From Thereva unica (taxonomy: Eukaryota; Arthropoda; Insecta; Diptera; Therevidae): a stretch of 64,000 bases of DNA. Below are positions 25,601-35,941 of this stretch, piece by piece. Location of the stretch: contig OX465284.1 in assembly GCA_949987705.1 (NCBI GenBank), forward strand, positions 114,187,163 to 114,251,162, given 5' to 3'. Both the position numbers and the translations under genes were made by a program. The notes beneath the pieces are model-generated. The model had not been told where the DNA came from. It ran no database searches and was given only the letters and a program-made list of their open reading frames with translations. Numbering within the stretch: the stretch's first letter is position 1; the number at the start of each line of letters is the position of its first letter.

Positions 25601-25829
25601 ATCGTGTCATCAATGCTCACTATTGCGTTGAATTTAACTAATTTGTCAGTCGTACCTTCGAAAATCATTTAGGCCCGCTCCACACTATCATGTTGTTCTC
25701 TGTCCAGTCTCATGCCAGTTTCGGTCCAGTAAATTATATTTTCACGAAAAGCAATCGGCGTATTCACACACTGGCACGGAGCTTGAACGGCAGCGAAAGC
25801 ATGTACAAAACACTAAAAACAAATCGGGT
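22691..25829. other. Unique sequence, no gene recognised
   Basis: A short duplication of TGAAAGTTGAACT occurs near 22795-22825. Around 23390-23500 and 24000-24560 the sequence is balanced in composition and free of repeats. Plus-strand frames of 98 and 115 codons there are rich in His, Pro and Ser and show no motif. A TATATAAA lies at 24335 but no initiator sits at the right distance. Confidence 0.35.
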
Positions 25830-25941
25830 GCCATTACCATAACAAAAAAACGAATTCTCGTTCAATTACCGAAGTCAAGCAGCAGTCGACTCAGTTTGTA
25901 CTTAGATGGGGGACCACTAGAAAACCTCGCACGCTATTGGC
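25830..25941 (+). pseudogene. 5S rRNA-like sequence, nearly full length
   Basis: The segment follows animal 5S rRNA from its first bases to its end, 112 nt against the usual 120. Diagnostic parts are GCCATTACCATAAC at the start, TTCTCGTTCAATTACCGAAG, TCAAGCAGCAGTCG (internal control region), TACTTAGATGGGGGACC (25901-25917), and a final ATTGGC. It carries a deletion near the first loop and substitutions in the stems, so a working rRNA is unlikely. The internal promoter is partly preserved. It is either a dispersed 5S pseudogene or the head of a 5S-derived SINE (SINE3 class). Confidence 0.75.
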
Positions 25942-26733
25942 ATCCCTGTTTATTCGCAAACAGACTGACATAGTCTCGAAGCTTGGCGACCAATTTCGGC
26001 TGAAACTTCGTGGAACGCTCAATTCAAAAGTACTATAAAGCATCGTGAATGTTAGCTGGGGTGCCGTGGGTGGGTGGGGCAACGGCAGCAAATGATGAAA
26101 TGGTTTCATTGATTTCATTCCGGCTGAAAATTTGTCAAATAACAGTTTGCATAATACAAAAATGAATAAAAAATATCAGCTGACTGTAACTTAGTGGAAT
26201 ACTCGTCAGCTGGATGATTGGCCTGAAAAAACGAAGATATTCGAGAATGTAGATATGGTTGGCTGTGAGTAGCAAAACGATGCCCGTAAAGAGGCTTGAA
26301 AATAAAGTTTCATGCTCAATCAATGATCTTTATTGTCGTCATCAAATTAGGGCATGCTGTGCCTTTTGTATTTTTAGGATCGTCCAAGCGACGACAAGTG
26401 TTTTAGCGACCGATTTCAATCAAATCCAAAAAAAAACAACCATACAACATTCCTTCTAGCATCCAACCGATGCCAACCCTAATGGCGTACTTTACAGTCA
26501 TTCTGCGAAGGTGTCGTTGGGTATGAATTGCTAATTTCCAATGGCCCAATACCAACAATCCTGTTTATTAACAACGTTAGCCTATTCGAAATGTGCCTCG
26601 TCAGTCATTTTTGCCAAAAATGTTGATTGTCTATTTCGAGCTGTAAAACACGTTGTTGCTTCGTAATAGGTTATTAAGCTAGGTATATTACTATCGACTA
26701 ATACTAATACAACTGTCAAATATGAATTGACAC

Positions 26734-26858
26734 ATGACAGCCAAACCAAAATGGCGTCCAAACAAAATCGGCCTGTGTGTTTTTTTATCTCTATTTGCTG
26801 TCGTTTCCTCGATTGGTCTTGCCGTTGCCTTTTATCAGTACGACAAGGCTAATCTTTT
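26734..26858 (+). CDS. Candidate first coding exon, N-terminal membrane anchor
   Basis: An ATG at 26734, six bases after an in-frame TGA, opens 41 codons beginning MTAKPKWRPNKIGL. A basic, proline-containing start is followed by a hydrophobic helix (CVFLSLFAVVSSIGLAVAF, residues 15-33) and then polar QYDKAN. The pattern suits a type II or signal-anchor membrane protein. The exon ends after two bases of a codon at a consensus 5' splice site, GTGAGT (26859-26864). Without splicing the frame stops immediately, so splicing would be required. No downstream exon is recognised, so the rest of the gene would lie behind a long intron, perhaps outside the window. The protein family is not recognised. 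Chance remains possible. Confidence 0.4.
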
Positions 26859-26864
26859 GTGAGT

Positions 26865-27429
26865 GCCCAACATTGTCGTTATGTTTTAAGTATGCAATCC
26901 TACAAAAGTCTTAAGTCTAAACACTATACAATTTTCCTATCTGAAAATGCTACAATTTCTGCCCTCGTGAAACCACCATTGATTCGTTTTTCAGCTAAAG
27001 TAGCAGAAGTAATTACACAAACGTCCTTTTGCCTTTTACGAACTTCAATAAACAAAAGTCCACGTATTCTCATTGCTACATTCACCATTCAAACGCCTAA
27101 GGACTGTTTTCTTTCATCAATCTGTGCGGTTTTCATTATCCAGCACATCAGTCATTTAGTCCTGGCAGTCCGCTTTAATCGAATTCTGTTCGATTCCAGT
27201 AGTAAAGTTTCGTAATTTGGATTGACCTAGTTGAACTGATTTTAAGGCCTTTTCAATACTCGTACATCAATGCGAATTATCGATTTGTGTTCCCGCATTA
27301 AAATGTCAAGTTCTACACTGTTTAATAGTAATAATCCAGTGATAGACTCATCAATAACGAAATGTGTACAGAGTTGTACAAATGCTATGGAATGTGTGGA
27401 TTGTTGTAGGGTGCAATGATGCATTTGGA
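26865..27429. other. Sequence after candidate exon, nothing recognised
   Basis: This would be the start of the intron if the preceding exon is real. It contains a 118-codon plus-strand open frame without motifs. No repeat or RNA gene is seen. Confidence 0.35.
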
Positions 27430-27597
27430 AAATGTTTAATCTCCGAAACGGGTTGACCGATTTTTATGAAATCTTTTGTGTATATTTGGTAGGTCTGAGA
27501 ATAGGTCGTAGGCTATTTTGTATACCTTTAACCCAAAGAAACAGCTGAAAAATCTAAAAAAATGGTAATTTTAGGAATTTTCACTTCATTTTAGTGT

Positions 27598-27730
27598 CAA
27601 TAGCTTCATGGCCTACCTATTGTTTGACAGCTACGTAAAGGTAAAATTGTCAATAAATTGAATCAATTCATTTAATGAAAATTTCAAATGTACGTAGCTG
27701 TCAAACAATAGGTAGGCCATGACGCTATTG
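27598..27730. repeat. Long palindrome, 40-bp arms, 39/40 match
   Basis: The left arm (27598-27637) and right arm (27691-27730) are inverted copies that differ at one base. They contain GGCCTACCTATTGTTTGACA on one side and its complement on the other. The loop is 53 bp and AT-rich. Transcribed RNA would form a strong hairpin. The near-perfect match, in a neighbourhood of old repeats, implies a recent inverted duplication, gene conversion between arms, or selection on pairing. Confidence 0.92.
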
Positions 27731-27766
27731 CAACAAAACTTACATACAATAAGCAATATATGTAGT

Positions 27767-28058
27767 ACACTCAATATACAGTTAGATCCATGACGGTTAT
27801 CTCAAGAGGACGGAATACCACTTTCTTCACAGCCCCTCGACATGGGTATCAAATGAAAGGGTATGATAGGTAGAACACAATAAACAATAAAGTACACTCA
27901 ATATCCGGTTAGATCCATGGCGGCCGTCTCAAGAGGGTAGATTACCACTTTCTTCACAACCACCTCGTCATGGGTATCAAATGAAAGGGTAGGGTAAGGA
28001 GAATGCAATAAGTAATGTAGTATACTCAATATACCGTTAGATCCATGGCGCCCGTCTC
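27767..28058. repeat. Tandem repeat, 127-128-bp units
   Basis: Three units begin ACACTCAATATACAGTTAGA or a close variant at 27767, 27894 and 28022. Each contains GATCCATGGCGGCCGTCTCA-type text, a CTTTCTTCACA block, and GGGTATCAAATGAAAGGGTA. The third unit is truncated after about 36 bp. The same unit with the same period occurs at 46.6-47.0 kb inside a different element. Confidence 0.88.
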
Positions 28059-28190
28059 AATACCCATGTACCCTTTTTGTGACGCACTTCATCTGGGTTA
28101 AATTCATATCTCGAAAAATACCAAGTTAATGGATGGTTTTTGCTGGCTTATGGGTGAAGCTAGGCTTACCGGGTCCCAGCTAGTATTTCG

Positions 28191-30859
28191 TGAATGTGTT
28201 TGTAGAGGTATTCATGTTGATTTTCTAGTTAGTATCCTTATGATAGACAGTTTTTTATGTCCTTCCATATAATTTAATGTTTTGAGTTAATTTTATGCCC
28301 AGACATAAAGTCCCAATGGCGGTTACGCAGTCGCAAACAGTCCATTTGGCACTTAAGCAACAATTAGTTAACAAAACGCCTAATTTTTAACATTTCACAA
28401 TAAAATTAAAATAAAAAAAAACGCAAACAGAGCCGAAGGCTATTAAAAAAATTATTCCCCTTAAATCATACATAAACAGCCGCCAGTGGCGCGTTACTAC
28501 CGTGTGCACATCCCCTAAAATCCTTCGGCAAGAGCTCAATTTCAGGCGGCTTGAAGGGCCTAGCCGAGAAGGATCTATAAATTTTCCGCAATTATCTCGC
28601 TTGGATATGTTCACTTTGAAATTTTACAACCCTTACGTCGTATCTGCGTGCCATGGCGCTCGGCAAGACTCAAAGGACTCTCGCAGGGACGTGTTTATGT
28701 CTCGTAATTTAGCATTTTCCCAACCGCACACACACAGCCCCCCCACCCCCAAGCGTTTTGAGAATAAAATCTAAAATTACCGGATCCTGCGAAAAACACG
28801 ACCCCCAGTTGGAGTTTTATATATTTTTCGTTTATGGATATCCTTAAATTACAGTTGCCATTTCGACGTGACGTACGAGGATAACTTAATTTTACCTTTG
28901 TTGTTGTTGTGTAAAAATCACAACCAATTTACGTGTAAGTGTAAACACATGAGACAGAGAGCGAAAAGTGTCAGGGAATCTCCGAGGGTGGATAGGAAAT
29001 ATCCTTTTACTGCAAAGGAAGCAGCAGCAGCGTCCTTGGAAATGGGTAGGCGGGGGGCGGTATGATTCGCATGCGTTAAATTAGGCACACACGAAATTCC
29101 AAGGACGAAAATCTGGAGCGGGACACGCGTTACGTACATATGTTGTATAATTTATCATATTTTGAGAGGAAAAACGTCGAGAGTGTACAAGTCACAAAAC
29201 ACATTTTTGTGGTCTTCTCTGGTAAACAAAGTGAAGCCCCCTGTATACACCGCCAGGATCAAAAAAGGGATAAAAAATAAAAAAATAAAAAAAAAACACA
29301 AAAAGGATGCGGTTTCTGTGAAGGGGATTTCTTTTCGTAACCTTTTCACATCGCATGCACACCACCTTCGGATACTCTGGGCCCTTGAATCCTGCTCCTC
29401 CTGTCCTCCGCCCTGCTCATATCCTCCGTCAAGGTGAACTTCAATCCTTATCTGGTCGAGAGAGTGTCGTTCGGGGAATGTTGTTTCCCTGTGCATAGAC
29501 CAGGAATGGAGCAAGAGATTTTCTTCGGCGCCAATTTCTTCAGGATTACGGCTCTAAGCTGAGGAAATTTGATAAAGTTATAAAAGTTTTGGATTTTTCC
29601 GGGGCCCCCGAAAAAAATTATGGCAACACCATGTTCGTTATCTAGGTGAGTTATGACTACCCATATACCATAACTTTTCTTCGGCTATAATAAGGCGCCG
29701 CAAAGTCTTCAGCGACATTTTACTTTCGCTCACGATTCTTTCCTTTCTTATTTTTATTCAACAGGAGCAGGAGGGGATGTTGTTGAGCATCTGTTATGCA
29801 TTTGGGGGAAGTTTTTACCCAACAACAACAAAAAATAAAAAAGAATATGAGAAAAAAGTGTAGAAGAAAGTTACAAAAAAAAATGTATCAGCCTCAAGGT
29901 GTCTCATTACAGTCATTGGGAATTAATGAGACACAACTTGTCGTTTTGTGAAGAAACATTCGTTCTCGGGAGAGTTTGAAGGAATTCGTCGTCACTTTCT
30001 TCCTTGTTTGGTGTGATTATTTATTTTTTGTGTGTGTGTGTGTTTTTCCATGTAAATCCTAGAAAATCTCGCAACACGACATCTGCATTTAATCTTAATT
30101 AGTTGTCGAGGACTTTAAATCTATTTTTACAGCCCTAAATTGTATTTTTATCCACTTAAGTTTTTGCGACGGCGTTGTTTAGAAGTTAACAACTGTTTCT
30201 TGTAAATTTTTTAATAGCTGAATATTTCATCTGACGTTGGAGCCTCTATAGCTCATTAGGTTGAATGACAGCACTCATTCTCGCTCGGAACCTTGACACA
30301 TGAACTTTATAATGCAGCCCTAGGCGGGTTGACGAATGCTGCCTTGATTCGACACCGCAAAAGTATGACGGGACTTGTTGGTGACCCTTTCAACTACGGT
30401 CAGCACGTATCAGTCCAAGCGATTGAAATCTGGACTGGTAGCAGTAGGTAGAAACTCCTTGGACCAAAACATATCAACATTGTCTGAGAGCCAGTTTTGG
30501 ACCAAGTGACTCGTGTGGCCTAACGCACCATCCTTATTGTGGGTCCACCCGATAGAGGCTTATTGCCTTAGAAATTGTGCCAATAGACTTCTATAGAATT
30601 TTTCTGTAAAATAAATCAAAGACGCTAGAAAAGTCTCCAGAGGGTTCCCAGAGACCCTTCATCGTTATGTCCCCACAAGCAATAAGTCGGCGATTGCATT
30701 CAAACTTCACAGTCTTTATTATTCGTGTTGACTCAACATTAGCATCCACGGCTTAACCAAAGTCTCCAGGACGCGCACATACAATTCTTTTTTAATAACT
30801 GCATCTTTAATCTTCTTCCACGGTGAATTTTCTGGATCCAACCCTGGACCCAAAACTCC
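28191..30859. other. Unique sequence, no gene recognised
   Basis: Contains balanced unique DNA around 28400-28750, a GT-run at about 30029-30042, and A-rich runs near 29270-29300 and 29830-29880. Open frames of 90-119 codons overlap on opposite strands without motifs. At 30245 there is a weak tRNA-like box A without a box B, not called. Confidence 0.35.
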
Positions 30860-31110
30860 ATCGAACATCGAAAAGAAGTTAAAGAAAACTTGCATAGCCT
30901 TCTACGCTTTTCAAAATATCTTCGGCAAAGAGAGGTTCCCAGGCCAAGGATGATCCTATGGAAGGGTACAGCCGTGGTACGTCCAATTATCATGTATAAC
31001 TCCCTGGTGTGGTGATTAGCGCTGAGAAGGTCCTATAATTGCTTGAAGCTATGAAGGGACCAGAGAACGGCAACAACAGGCGAACCTAAAGGCCTGCCAA
31101 ACAATGAACC
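30860..31110 (+). pseudogene. R1/jockey-like RT C-terminal fragment, copy A
   Basis: A plus-strand reading with frameshifts gives WKGTAVVRPIIMYNSLVWW around 30960-31015. This is the conserved post-RT segment of R1/jockey-type LINEs (usually W-Y-T-VVRPI--YG--VWW). Only this part remains. A similar fragment lies 0.4 kb downstream in the same orientation, so the two may be a duplication or two insertions of one family. Confidence 0.6.
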
Positions 31111-31319
31111 TTGAACCTACAAAAGGATATATCATAGCTATTTTATAGATAACCCAGGCCCTCTAAAATCCCTAGATTAAAAAATGATGCACTCCATTAG
31201 CACAGAACATTGACCCATTGGGAACCACGCTGTCAATCTGGGCATCCCGAAAAACATATGCTGCTTTAGATATGAGGAGACGAACGAGAGAAGAAATTTT
31301 GCACCTTTTATGAGTAAAT

Positions 31320-31860
31320 GCCTAAATCGAACCAAACTCAGCGCACGCTAGGCAGTTACATTCTGCCAGACTTAAACGAGATCTCAAGACTAGGGCTTGG
31401 CTAACTCCACAGAAAGAGTAAAGAAAGCCTGTAAGTCTAAGCAAAGTGAACGCCAGTAAAAAGGCATTCGGTAAAAGATGGGGTATCAAGCTATAGATGG
31501 TTCTGTAGATGTACACAGATGTGGTACGTCCCATCTTCATGTAGGGCTCGCTGCTGTGGAAGTCAGCGCTGGGTTGGATCGAAAATAAGGTTGCTGCAAC
31601 TACAGATAACCTTGGCCTAGACGTCGAAATACTCTCAATAAGGAGTGGAGAAACGAAGACGTCCTAAAGAAGTTTGCTCTACGGATATTTACTGACGGCT
31701 GCAAAAAGCCACAGGGCGTCAGGGCGGTGGTCTATCTGCAAACTACCAACAGTTCATCTACCTGGCAACTTTCGGCGGCCGCTACCAAGCTGAATATCTC
31801 GCACAACGTCTGTTACTGTAGCTGTCCAAATCCAGATCACTAGTACCATAGCGATTGTTT
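31320..31860 (+). pseudogene. R1/jockey-like RT C-terminus and RNase H fragment, copy B
   Basis: The plus strand, with stops, encodes AFGKRWGIKL followed by MYTDVVRPIFM and GSLLWKSAL (about 31465-31570). After that comes an RNase H start with RIFTDGCKK (about 31687-31713) and RYQAEYLAQ (about 31780). The order post-RT then RNase H is that of R1/jockey elements. It is inactivated by several stops. Confidence 0.6.
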
Positions 31861-32109
31861 TTCACCAAAACGACCGGCAACACCAGATTAGCCCACTCGA
31901 ATCGTTCGCTCCTCGATACCGCCATGAATAAAAGATTCGTTTGGCCGGACCACATAATTCTTTATCTGGTAGTCTCGTACTGCCCGCGTCAACGCCTTTT
32001 CCGACTAGTCAGAAATGAATTCTTGTTTCAGGAGGCATAACACTGCCACCATCGTGTCTCTCCCTAACCTCGCCGCGGCGCGCCGATTGTGTCTCTTGGT
32101 CATCAGGCT

Positions 32110-32205
32110 GCAATTGAGAATATTGACCTGCAAAATCGAAACCCCGTTACGAAAATTGTTTGTTTTGATTTTTGTTATATTCGCGAAAATCTCTTCTCTT
32201 TGGTG
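32110..32205 (+). repeat. Dispersed repeat shared with 54.2 kb
   Basis: The stretch GCAAAATCGAAACCCCGTTA then GAAAATTGTTTGTTTTGATT then TTTGTTATATTCG matches the reverse complement of about 54180-54250 with few changes. Both copies read TPL(R/E)K(L/I)FVLIFV in one frame, but such a short match proves no protein. It is probably a piece of an unrecognised retroelement. A block just upstream (TTTCAGGAGGCATAACACT at 32026) also recurs at 45890. Confidence 0.6.
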
Positions 32206-32209
32206 TGAA

Positions 32210-35200
32210 CTCCTGCAATATCCATGAACTCAAACTCAAGCTCCATCGACGCCTCCTGCAGTACCCTCGAGACTCTTATTAACCTATCCTGTCCTCCAAT
32301 CCTTCCTTCGAACCAACTGGTTCGACATGACGGACTGTTAGTAACAAAGAGCGAAACCTGAGCTTAGACTAACCCATAAACAAAACCGGAATGTGTTAAG
32401 AAATGAAACAAAACGAATTCTTGAAGCGATTATAAATAAAATATTAAGTGGTCAATGAGGAAATCTTTCTCACAACCACAACCGGAGTAAAATACGTTCT
32501 TCATCATTTGTGTTCTGTTTAATTCAAAACCAACCTTTGCCAAAATTTCATAAACCAACTCAGGTCCGTCGACCTGCATCCCAATTTTACATTCTTCGAA
32601 TTCCATTATCCAATTTTAACTAGTTCCGCCACTCGAGCTCCACCAACCACAATTATTTTTGGTTGGAGACGAACCCTTTTCAAGCCTGAATAAGATCTTA
32701 TCCTGCCCCACTAGTTGCTCTAAATGTGCCACAATTAAAAGCAAATAAATCGTCTACATTAAATGTAAATAGCCGCCTCGACTCACACATGTACAGGCAT
32801 ACGTCAAGCCATTATCCTTTTGATATCATATCACAAGAAAATACACCTTGGAGCATGGCCGTGCGTGTAAATACCGTTTAACTTCGCTGGCATAAAGGTT
32901 CGGTGTATAGCCTCCTTCCCGCCGTTCAGTTCGTCCTGTTTAAACTATTCGACAAAAGGGAGGACTTGATAAAAAATTCTTAAAGCTGACAGCGTCGAGG
33001 CAGATCCATTTGGAATTCATAAGAGCTCATCGTTGCCGAGAAGAGTGGGTGTCACTTATAAAAGGATAAATGAATCCTTTTTGCCACAATCTTGTAAAAA
33101 CTGCACAAGATAAACTCGTGTCGTCGTCCCTTGGAAGTGCGATGGTTCAGTGTGGTGCACACACACACATACATATAGACATGGACATGCCGCAGAAGGA
33201 AAAAAGTTTCACTTGGGGTGCATATTTTCAAGCTCAAAGGGGATGGCTCGAAACGAAGGACGACACAGCCACAACATATTTTTTATTTTTTGCTGGCGTC
33301 CTCGCCGTCCTGGCATATCCTTGCTAATCAGCTTTGACCTAACAAATTGCCTTGAGTGACGTTTTGGCTGGTATACGACAGATTTTCCCCCGTTCCATTT
33401 GTACGAGCCGGAGTTTTTCCGGTCGGGCTTCATGTCTGTCTATTGTAAGCCGGTGCCATGTGAATGGCTTACCCACACCTGCGGGGTATGCTAAATCCCT
33501 TAGTAATAGGGGCATAAGCAACGAGCCAAGGTTCCGCAACCTCGGCAAAAATAAATATACACACGCCTTCAGGTGTAGGATCCCCGCACAATTCGATATG
33601 CTTCGTCACGACATAAATTCTCACGATTTCCCCAGTGCTGACTGCTGCTGGCTCAGCCGAGCGGATATTTCGCTGTGTTCGAGGTATTTTTTTTTTTAGG
33701 TGGGGATCCTCAGATCCTGTGTAGTTATACCCCAGCAGCAAGGATATGCGTGCCTTGGCGTCGTTTGGAGTCCCCATGACCTGGGCTCGAGCCACCTTCG
33801 CAAAAGGCAAACAGCCAATAAATATGGAACTTTCACATTCTGCACCGACCCCCTCCGCCCCCCACCCCCGCTGGAATCTTTGATTTATGAAAAAGCGCCG
33901 GGGCCTCGCAGCACTTCCTCTCGTTAAACCTGCACTAATCGACAGGTCTGTAGCGCTGGTGTCCCGGACGCGCGGCGGACTAAGTACACCTCTGGATGTT
34001 ACCTTGACGGCGGCGAAGATGCAGGGATGAGACACTTAATGGCCTCCAATTAGGCACGCATTTCCCCGGCCAAAGACGAAATTACTTTCGAATCCTTAAT
34101 AGCGCTTCATTTCGCGTCGACAAATGCGATTATAATTGGATCGGGCTACGGCAAGAACGAGGAACGAACGCCGGCCCGGCCCTGGCCTCGGCGAATCGGA
34201 ATTAACATTTCAAGATGGCATGAAAAATTCATGCTAAATTGGCAAATTTCCCGCGCTCGCAGGTTAATGCAAAGGTGATGGCAACGACGGTCTAGATGGG
34301 GCCCTATGGCGGCGGCGGCTTCCTCCGAAAATGCTTTCTTCTATGTTTTTTGCAATTCTTGTTTTTTCTGTGTTTGTGCGGGGGTGTGTGTGTGCTCATT
34401 TCGGCGAAAATCGAGGAAATTGTTTTGGAATTTCATCGCTTTTGGCAACGCTCCCACTCCATTCCCCTTAAAATTTCAGATAAGCACTTTAAGTGTTTGC
34501 ACATTGTTCGTCCTGATGATACCTGTTCTAAGAGCGCGCCGCTTGATAAAGGTGTATTGCCGGTGACTGTTTCGATTTCCTGTGCTCTTTCTTTTGTTAC
34601 ATTCTGGGCCTTTGTGAGTTTTTTGCTTAAAGCATTTCGATTGAACTTTATGAAAACGGAAGGAAGAATTTTGTGAAGGAAGAACATTTTTTGTTTATTG
34701 AATTTTTTCGGCTTATAATATTAAAATGATAAATGAAAACAGAGCTTGATTTAATCCCCTACCACAGGAGGTGGTATTAGGTCTTCCTGTTCAAACAAAT
34801 ACCATCCAAGCTTGTCGAAATCGGTTAAAAGTAGGCTGGGAAGCTCAGAGTTCAGTACATATCAAGCCGAGGCAGATGAGAAAAGACGGGATAAGCCGAC
34901 TAGGAGCAAATCTTGTAAAATCACAAAGCCAAAGACAAATGTAACCATGTATACTTCCAATCCAAGCTTCAGGTGGAGGAGCTTAACTTCATAAACCAAA
35001 TGTAGAAAGACGATCTAGCTAGAACTTGCACAGATCACACGATCTCCCGATCACCCAGTACAAGAATCCTGCTAGAATCGCAGCGATCATCACTGTAAAT
35101 GCAGCGGCACTTTGCAGTTGTTCGGTTCTGCCTAAGATCAAACATCGCGTAGTTGAAAACCTCTTCTTACGATACTTGGGAGACGTTTCGAAGTTGCTTA

Positions 35201-35700
35201 ACGCACAGAATCTAGAGAATGTGGATGGTGGCTTCCAAGCAATTTGTTCCCACTGGTACTACTCCAGGTTGTTTGGTTATGTGACATGTGGTCTAGGTCG
35301 CATTGCCTAGATGTTAAAGGCTGATATCAGTCTTCAGGATCCAAGAGCTTCTAGGAGCTCGGGTTACAAAAAACTGGGTAGCATCTGCTAAACTTACCAC
35401 CGCAGCTTTGCCAGTCTAGTCCATTTCACACCAGGGAAAGTATTGGGCGCGAAAAAACTAAACTTACTCTTTAGGCTCCAGCCCAACAACCTGGGTGGAG
35501 TGGAACCCCAATCATCCTGCTATTGGGACAACAAGCAGACCCAGACAGCCGCCGCTCTGACCTTAGTTTTTGGACCCACTAAAGAGCTAAGGCAAGTTGT
35601 GGGACCCGAGCTTGCCTTCATGAACCCCTTCCGAACAGACTGAAGGCAAGACTGCAGTTGGGAACCCGGAAAGCTTGAATCAAATGTAAACGAGAAGCCA
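32210..35700. other. Unique sequence with GC-rich blocks, no gene recognised
   Basis: A TATAAAAGG lies at 33057 but no initiator sits 30 bp downstream. The longest non-transposon frame here (188 codons, minus, 34035-33469) is opposed by frames on the other strand and shows no domain. The block 34030-34280 is GC-richer and dense in ATTA-type cores, like regulatory DNA. From 34810 to 35640 the plus strand has several open frames (60, 94 and 66 codons) with a protein-like look but no recognisable family. They may be an unclassified, decayed retroelement. Confidence 0.35.
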
Positions 35701-35702
35701 CC

Positions 35703-35740
35703 ATTTATTTATTTTTATTTATTTATTTATTTATTTATTA
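35703..35740. repeat. (TTTA)n microsatellite, LINE tail
   Basis: About nine near-perfect TTTA units. On the minus strand this is the AAAT-type 3' tail of the adjacent CR1-like LINE. The second copy at 47350-47365 also ends in AAATAAATAAG, supporting a short-repeat tail rather than poly(A). Confidence 0.9.
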
Positions 35741-35941
35741 AGGTTTCAGTACATCAAGATTACAATATCTTATTCCGCTGAAAGCGTATGTACTTTAAAT
35801 ATATAACGGCAAATTAAACAAAAGCAATTGTGAAGTGTAAAAAAAAAAAAAATTTTTTTAAATAAAAACAAAATTATAAAAAGAAAAACAAGTAAGAAGA
35901 AGAGTAAAACAAACTGAAAACCTAAAATAACTGAAGGAATA

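Larger units (their letters stand above)
27430..28190 (+). mobile_element. Helitron-like composite element
   Basis: The segment ends with CCGGGTCCCAGCTAGT near 28168-28183. Many insect Helitrons end in CTAGT after a GC-rich hairpin and insert between A and T. The start is tentatively near the TCTCCGAAACGGGTTGACCG block (27440). Inside are a long palindrome (27598-27730) and 127-bp tandem units (27767-28058). No replication initiator or helicase frame is present, so it would be non-autonomous. The class is inferred from one end and the internal tandem repeats. The 3' hairpin is not strong. Confidence 0.45.

Noticed and set aside
30241..30310. tRNA-like box A (TAGCTCATTAGGTTG)
   Set aside because: No box B at the right distance and no cloverleaf.
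33057..33065. TATAAAAGG box
   Set aside because: No initiator or downstream element at the proper spacing.
33469..34035. 188-codon minus-strand frame, longest outside transposons
   Set aside because: No domain, arginine- and proline-rich arbitrary composition, overlapped by frames on the other strand.
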